A stretch of DNA of 64,000 nucleotides from NCBI GenBank assembly GCA_026004775.1, contig BPJU01000009.1, forward strand, positions 186,001-250,000, in the 5' to 3' direction. The notes below the pieces were generated by a model. That model had not been told where the DNA came from. It worked only from the letters and a program-made list of their open reading frames with translations, and did no database searches. Made by a program: the position numbers and the translations under genes. Positions within the stretch are counted from its first letter, which is position 1. Every line of letters starts with the position of its first letter. Shown here piece by piece: positions 62,047 through 64,000 of the stretch. This stretch comes from Pirellulaceae bacterium. GTDB taxonomy: Bacteria; Planctomycetota; Planctomycetia; Pirellulales; Pirellulaceae.

Positions 62047-63218
62047 CGGCCGCCTATCCGTACACGATCTGGGAACCCGGCGCCACCATCGGCGTTTTGG
62101 GCGGAGGCCAACTGGGGAGGATGTTTGCCATGGCGGCCCGCCGCATGGGATACCGGATCCGCGTGGTGGACCCCGATCCTCACCCGCCGGCAGCCGCCGT
62201 GGCCGACGAACACTTGTGCGGCTCAGTAGCCGATCCGGATGTTCGCCGCCGCCTGATCGCTTCGGTGGATCTGGTCACGTATGAGTTTGAACATCTGCCG
62301 ACAGAGGCTGTACAAGAATTGTCGCAACATCGTCCGGTTTATCCGGGCCCGGAGGTGTTGCGGATCGCGCAACACCGGATCCTGGAAAAGCAATTCCTGG
62401 CTGCCGCCGGCATCCCTACGGCACGTTTCTGGCCGATCCGTTCCGAGCAGGACATCCAAGCGGCATTATCCCAAATAGGTACGCCGGCGGTGCTGAAGGC
62501 CGCCCGCCACGGTTACGACGGCAAAGGCCAGGTACGCGTGGATCAACCCGACCAGGCAGTCGAAGCGTTCCAGCAGTTGCGCACCAGCGAAGCGGTATGG
62601 GAGGCGTGGGTCGACTTTCACACCGAGTTCTCGGTGATCGTCGCGCGCAATCTGCGCGGCCAGATGGTTACTTTCCCCGCTGTACGCAACTGGCACCGAC
62701 GCCACATTCTGGACGTTTCGGTGGCACCGGCAGGCCTGCCGGAAGAGGCGACCCGGCAGGCTGAAGCGATCGCCCAAAGCATCGCTCAACATTTCCGGTT
62801 GGTGGGGTTGATTTGCGTGGAATACTTCTACACCGAAGATCACCAGGTACTGGTCAACGAAATCGCTCCTCGACCGCACAATTCAGGCCACTTGACGATC
62901 GAGGCTGCCGTAACCAGCCAATTCGAGCAACACCTGCGGGCCATCTGTAATCTGCCGCTCGGCACCACCCAACTTCGCTGTCCTGCGGCCATGGCCAATC
63001 TGCTGGGTGAATTGTGGATACCGCAGGCACCGCGATTTTCGCTGGTTTGTGGGATACCGGGAGTCTACTTGCATCTGTATGGCAAGCGAGGGGCGACCGT
63101 GGGGCGAAAAATGGGTCACCTCACGGCGATCGGCACGTCGCCGGCACAGGCGCTGCGGCGAGTGCGGCGTGCTCGACACCTGCTGCAAAAAAGTGCGTGC
63201 GACACCACGCCCTACTAG
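62043..63218 (+). CDS. purK: N5-carboxyaminoimidazole ribonucleotide synthase
   Basis: 391 residues, ATP-grasp enzyme making N5-CAIR from AIR, ATP and bicarbonate. N-terminal [29 protein letters not shown], then [29 protein letters not shown] (ATP-binding strand), [13 protein letters not shown] and [17 protein letters not shown]. Use of PurK with PurE class I shows the bacterial two-step route. No terminator is obvious before the convergent ddaH-like gene. Confidence 0.97.
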   Translation: MTAAYPYTIWEPGATIGVLGGGQLGRMFAMAARRMGYRIRVVDPDPHPPAAAVADEHLCGSVADPDVRRRLIASVDLVTYEFEHLPTEAVQELSQHRPVYPGPEVLRIAQHRILEKQFLAAAGIPTARFWPIRSEQDIQAALSQIGTPAVLKAARHGYDGKGQVRVDQPDQAVEAFQQLRTSEAVWEAWVDFHTEFSVIVARNLRGQMVTFPAVRNWHRRHILDVSVAPAGLPEEATRQAEAIAQSIAQHFRLVGLICVEYFYTEDHQVLVNEIAPRPHNSGHLTIEAAVTSQFEQHLRAICNLPLGTTQLRCPAAMANLLGELWIPQAPRFSLVCGIPGVYLHLYGKRGATVGRKMGHLTAIGTSPAQALRRVRRARHLLQKSACDTTPY

Positions 63219-63255
63219 TCGCTGGATCCGCCGTTGGGCAACGCCGGCCAGCCAG

Positions 63256-64000
63256 CTAGCGACGCGGCGAGCGGTCGAGCCGCCAGCAGAGAGCCAAACA
63301 CGTCACTCCGGCTTCGGCTTTCGCCAACTCATCGATCTCTACCCGATGCACTCGATAACCATTTTCTTCCAACATTCGGGCTGTCCGCCTGTGGGCAGCC
63401 GGCACCAGCACCTCGCCGGCAATCGACAAGACATTCGCTCCCCAAGGTTCCTCGTCCGGCACCGGCAACCAACCGGGCGGCAGACACGTCACGTCGATCC
63501 ACTCAGGTTGCACAAGCAACTGACCGCTGGGCAATGCCGTGCATGCCGTTTTCAAATGCAGGCACCCCTGGACCGGAACTTCAGTCACTTGGTAACCGAG
63601 AGGTTCCACGGTCCGGCGCAATTGGCTGATCCCTTCGGCGTTGGTACGCAGCGACCGCCCCACCCACAGCCGCCGGCCGACGCGCAGCACATCGCCACCT
63701 TCCAATGTTCCCGGCGGCAGGATCGGAATGGTGGGGAGCCATTGCTGCAAGCAGGACTGGACCAGCGCGGTTTCGGGCTGGCGTGACGGTACGCCGAATC
63801 GAGCAATCACCGCCAGTTCGTCCAACACAACCGCCGCATCTTCGATAAAGACGCTATCGGCCAGAGCATCATCCTTGTCCAGCCGTACCACCTGGACGCC
63901 CAGCCGTTCCAGCACTGAACAATAGTCGGCGTGCTGGCGAAGAGCGCGAGCGATATCGATCGGTTGCCTGGCGACGAATGTTCTTTCACCTTCGGCGAGC
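63256..64000 (-). CDS. Dimethylarginine dimethylaminohydrolase-like amidinotransferase family protein, 5' end missing
   Basis: 248 residues are visible; the start codon lies beyond the right edge. Landmarks of the DDAH/arginine deiminase superfamily: SVFIEDAAVVLDELAVIARFG, LEGGDVLRVGRRLWVGRSLRTN, HLKTACTALP with the catalytic His, and AGVTCLALCWRL with the nucleophilic Cys near the C-terminus. It would hydrolyse methylated arginine to citrulline or a similar guanidine substrate. Convergent with purK. Confidence 0.9.
   Translation of the reverse strand, partial: LAEGERTFVARQPIDIARALRQHADYCSVLERLGVQVVRLDKDDALADSVFIEDAAVVLDELAVIARFGVPSRQPETALVQSCLQQWLPTIPILPPGTLEGGDVLRVGRRLWVGRSLRTNAEGISQLRRTVEPLGYQVTEVPVQGCLHLKTACTALPSGQLLVQPEWIDVTCLPPGWLPVPDEEPWGANVLSIAGEVLVPAAHRRTARMLEENGYRVHRVEIDELAKAEAGVTCLALCWRLDRSPRR

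Overview
The window reads as chromosomal DNA of a GC-rich planctomycete, most likely in the Pirellulales and perhaps close to the Thermogutta group. This placement is inferred from gene families, not from a marker gene. Planctomycete-typical content includes a DUF1501 protein, twin-arginine-exported Gfo/Idh/MocA and xylose-isomerase-like proteins, a PmoA-like DUF6807 protein, secreted PQQ-type beta-propellers, a BNR sialidase, CsrA, the futalosine menaquinone route, and a membrane fusion carrying the 'EYxxRFPE' segment seen next to planctomycete Ser/Thr kinases.

Layout. 1-5.7 kb: end of a P-loop kinase, a universal stress protein, a fatty-acid desaturase, gamma-glutamyltransferase and an SH3-type envelope protein. 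5.8-6.1 kb: hairpin repeats. 6.2-16.2 kb: csrA, DUF6807, O6-alkylguanine methyltransferase, a sugar isomerase/epimerase, endonuclease IV, an RsbW-like kinase and small envelope proteins, with a composite repeat at 14.5 kb. 16.5-20.4 kb: a 1278-residue transporter/acyltransferase/acyl-ligase fusion. 20.5-24 kb: an operon of an alpha/beta hydrolase, argC and argJ. 24-30 kb: glycosyltransferase, esterase, beta-propeller and sialidase genes.

30.3-35.5 kb is an accessory island beginning at tRNA-Arg(CCT). It holds a relic of a type I restriction methylase, a frameshifted MNT/HEPN toxin-antitoxin pair, a REP-transposase (RAYT) homologue that has lost its catalytic HUH motif, a tandem 433-bp repeat with a nearly invariant 72-bp core, modular hairpin repeats, and the 3' tail of a group II intron. 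35.9-45.8 kb returns to housekeeping genes: MFS exporter, OPT transporter, peroxiredoxin, mqnC and mqnA, and an RluA pseudouridine synthase.

46-53.5 kb: a Gfo/Idh oxidoreductase, then a four-gene exopolysaccharide cluster (CelD-like acetyltransferase, deacetylase-GT2 fusion, GT4, WecG/TagA). 53.9-64 kb: a beta-propeller protein, a very large unrecognised protein, DUF1501, purE-purK and a partial dimethylarginine dimethylaminohydrolase-like gene.

The most striking observation is the secreted peroxiredoxin at 40279-40824. It is interrupted in frame by a single TGA exactly where the peroxidatic cysteine should be, followed by a SECIS-like hairpin, so it is probably a selenoprotein that standard gene calling would split or miss. 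The second is a set of modular dispersed hairpin repeats whose stems show compensatory base changes.
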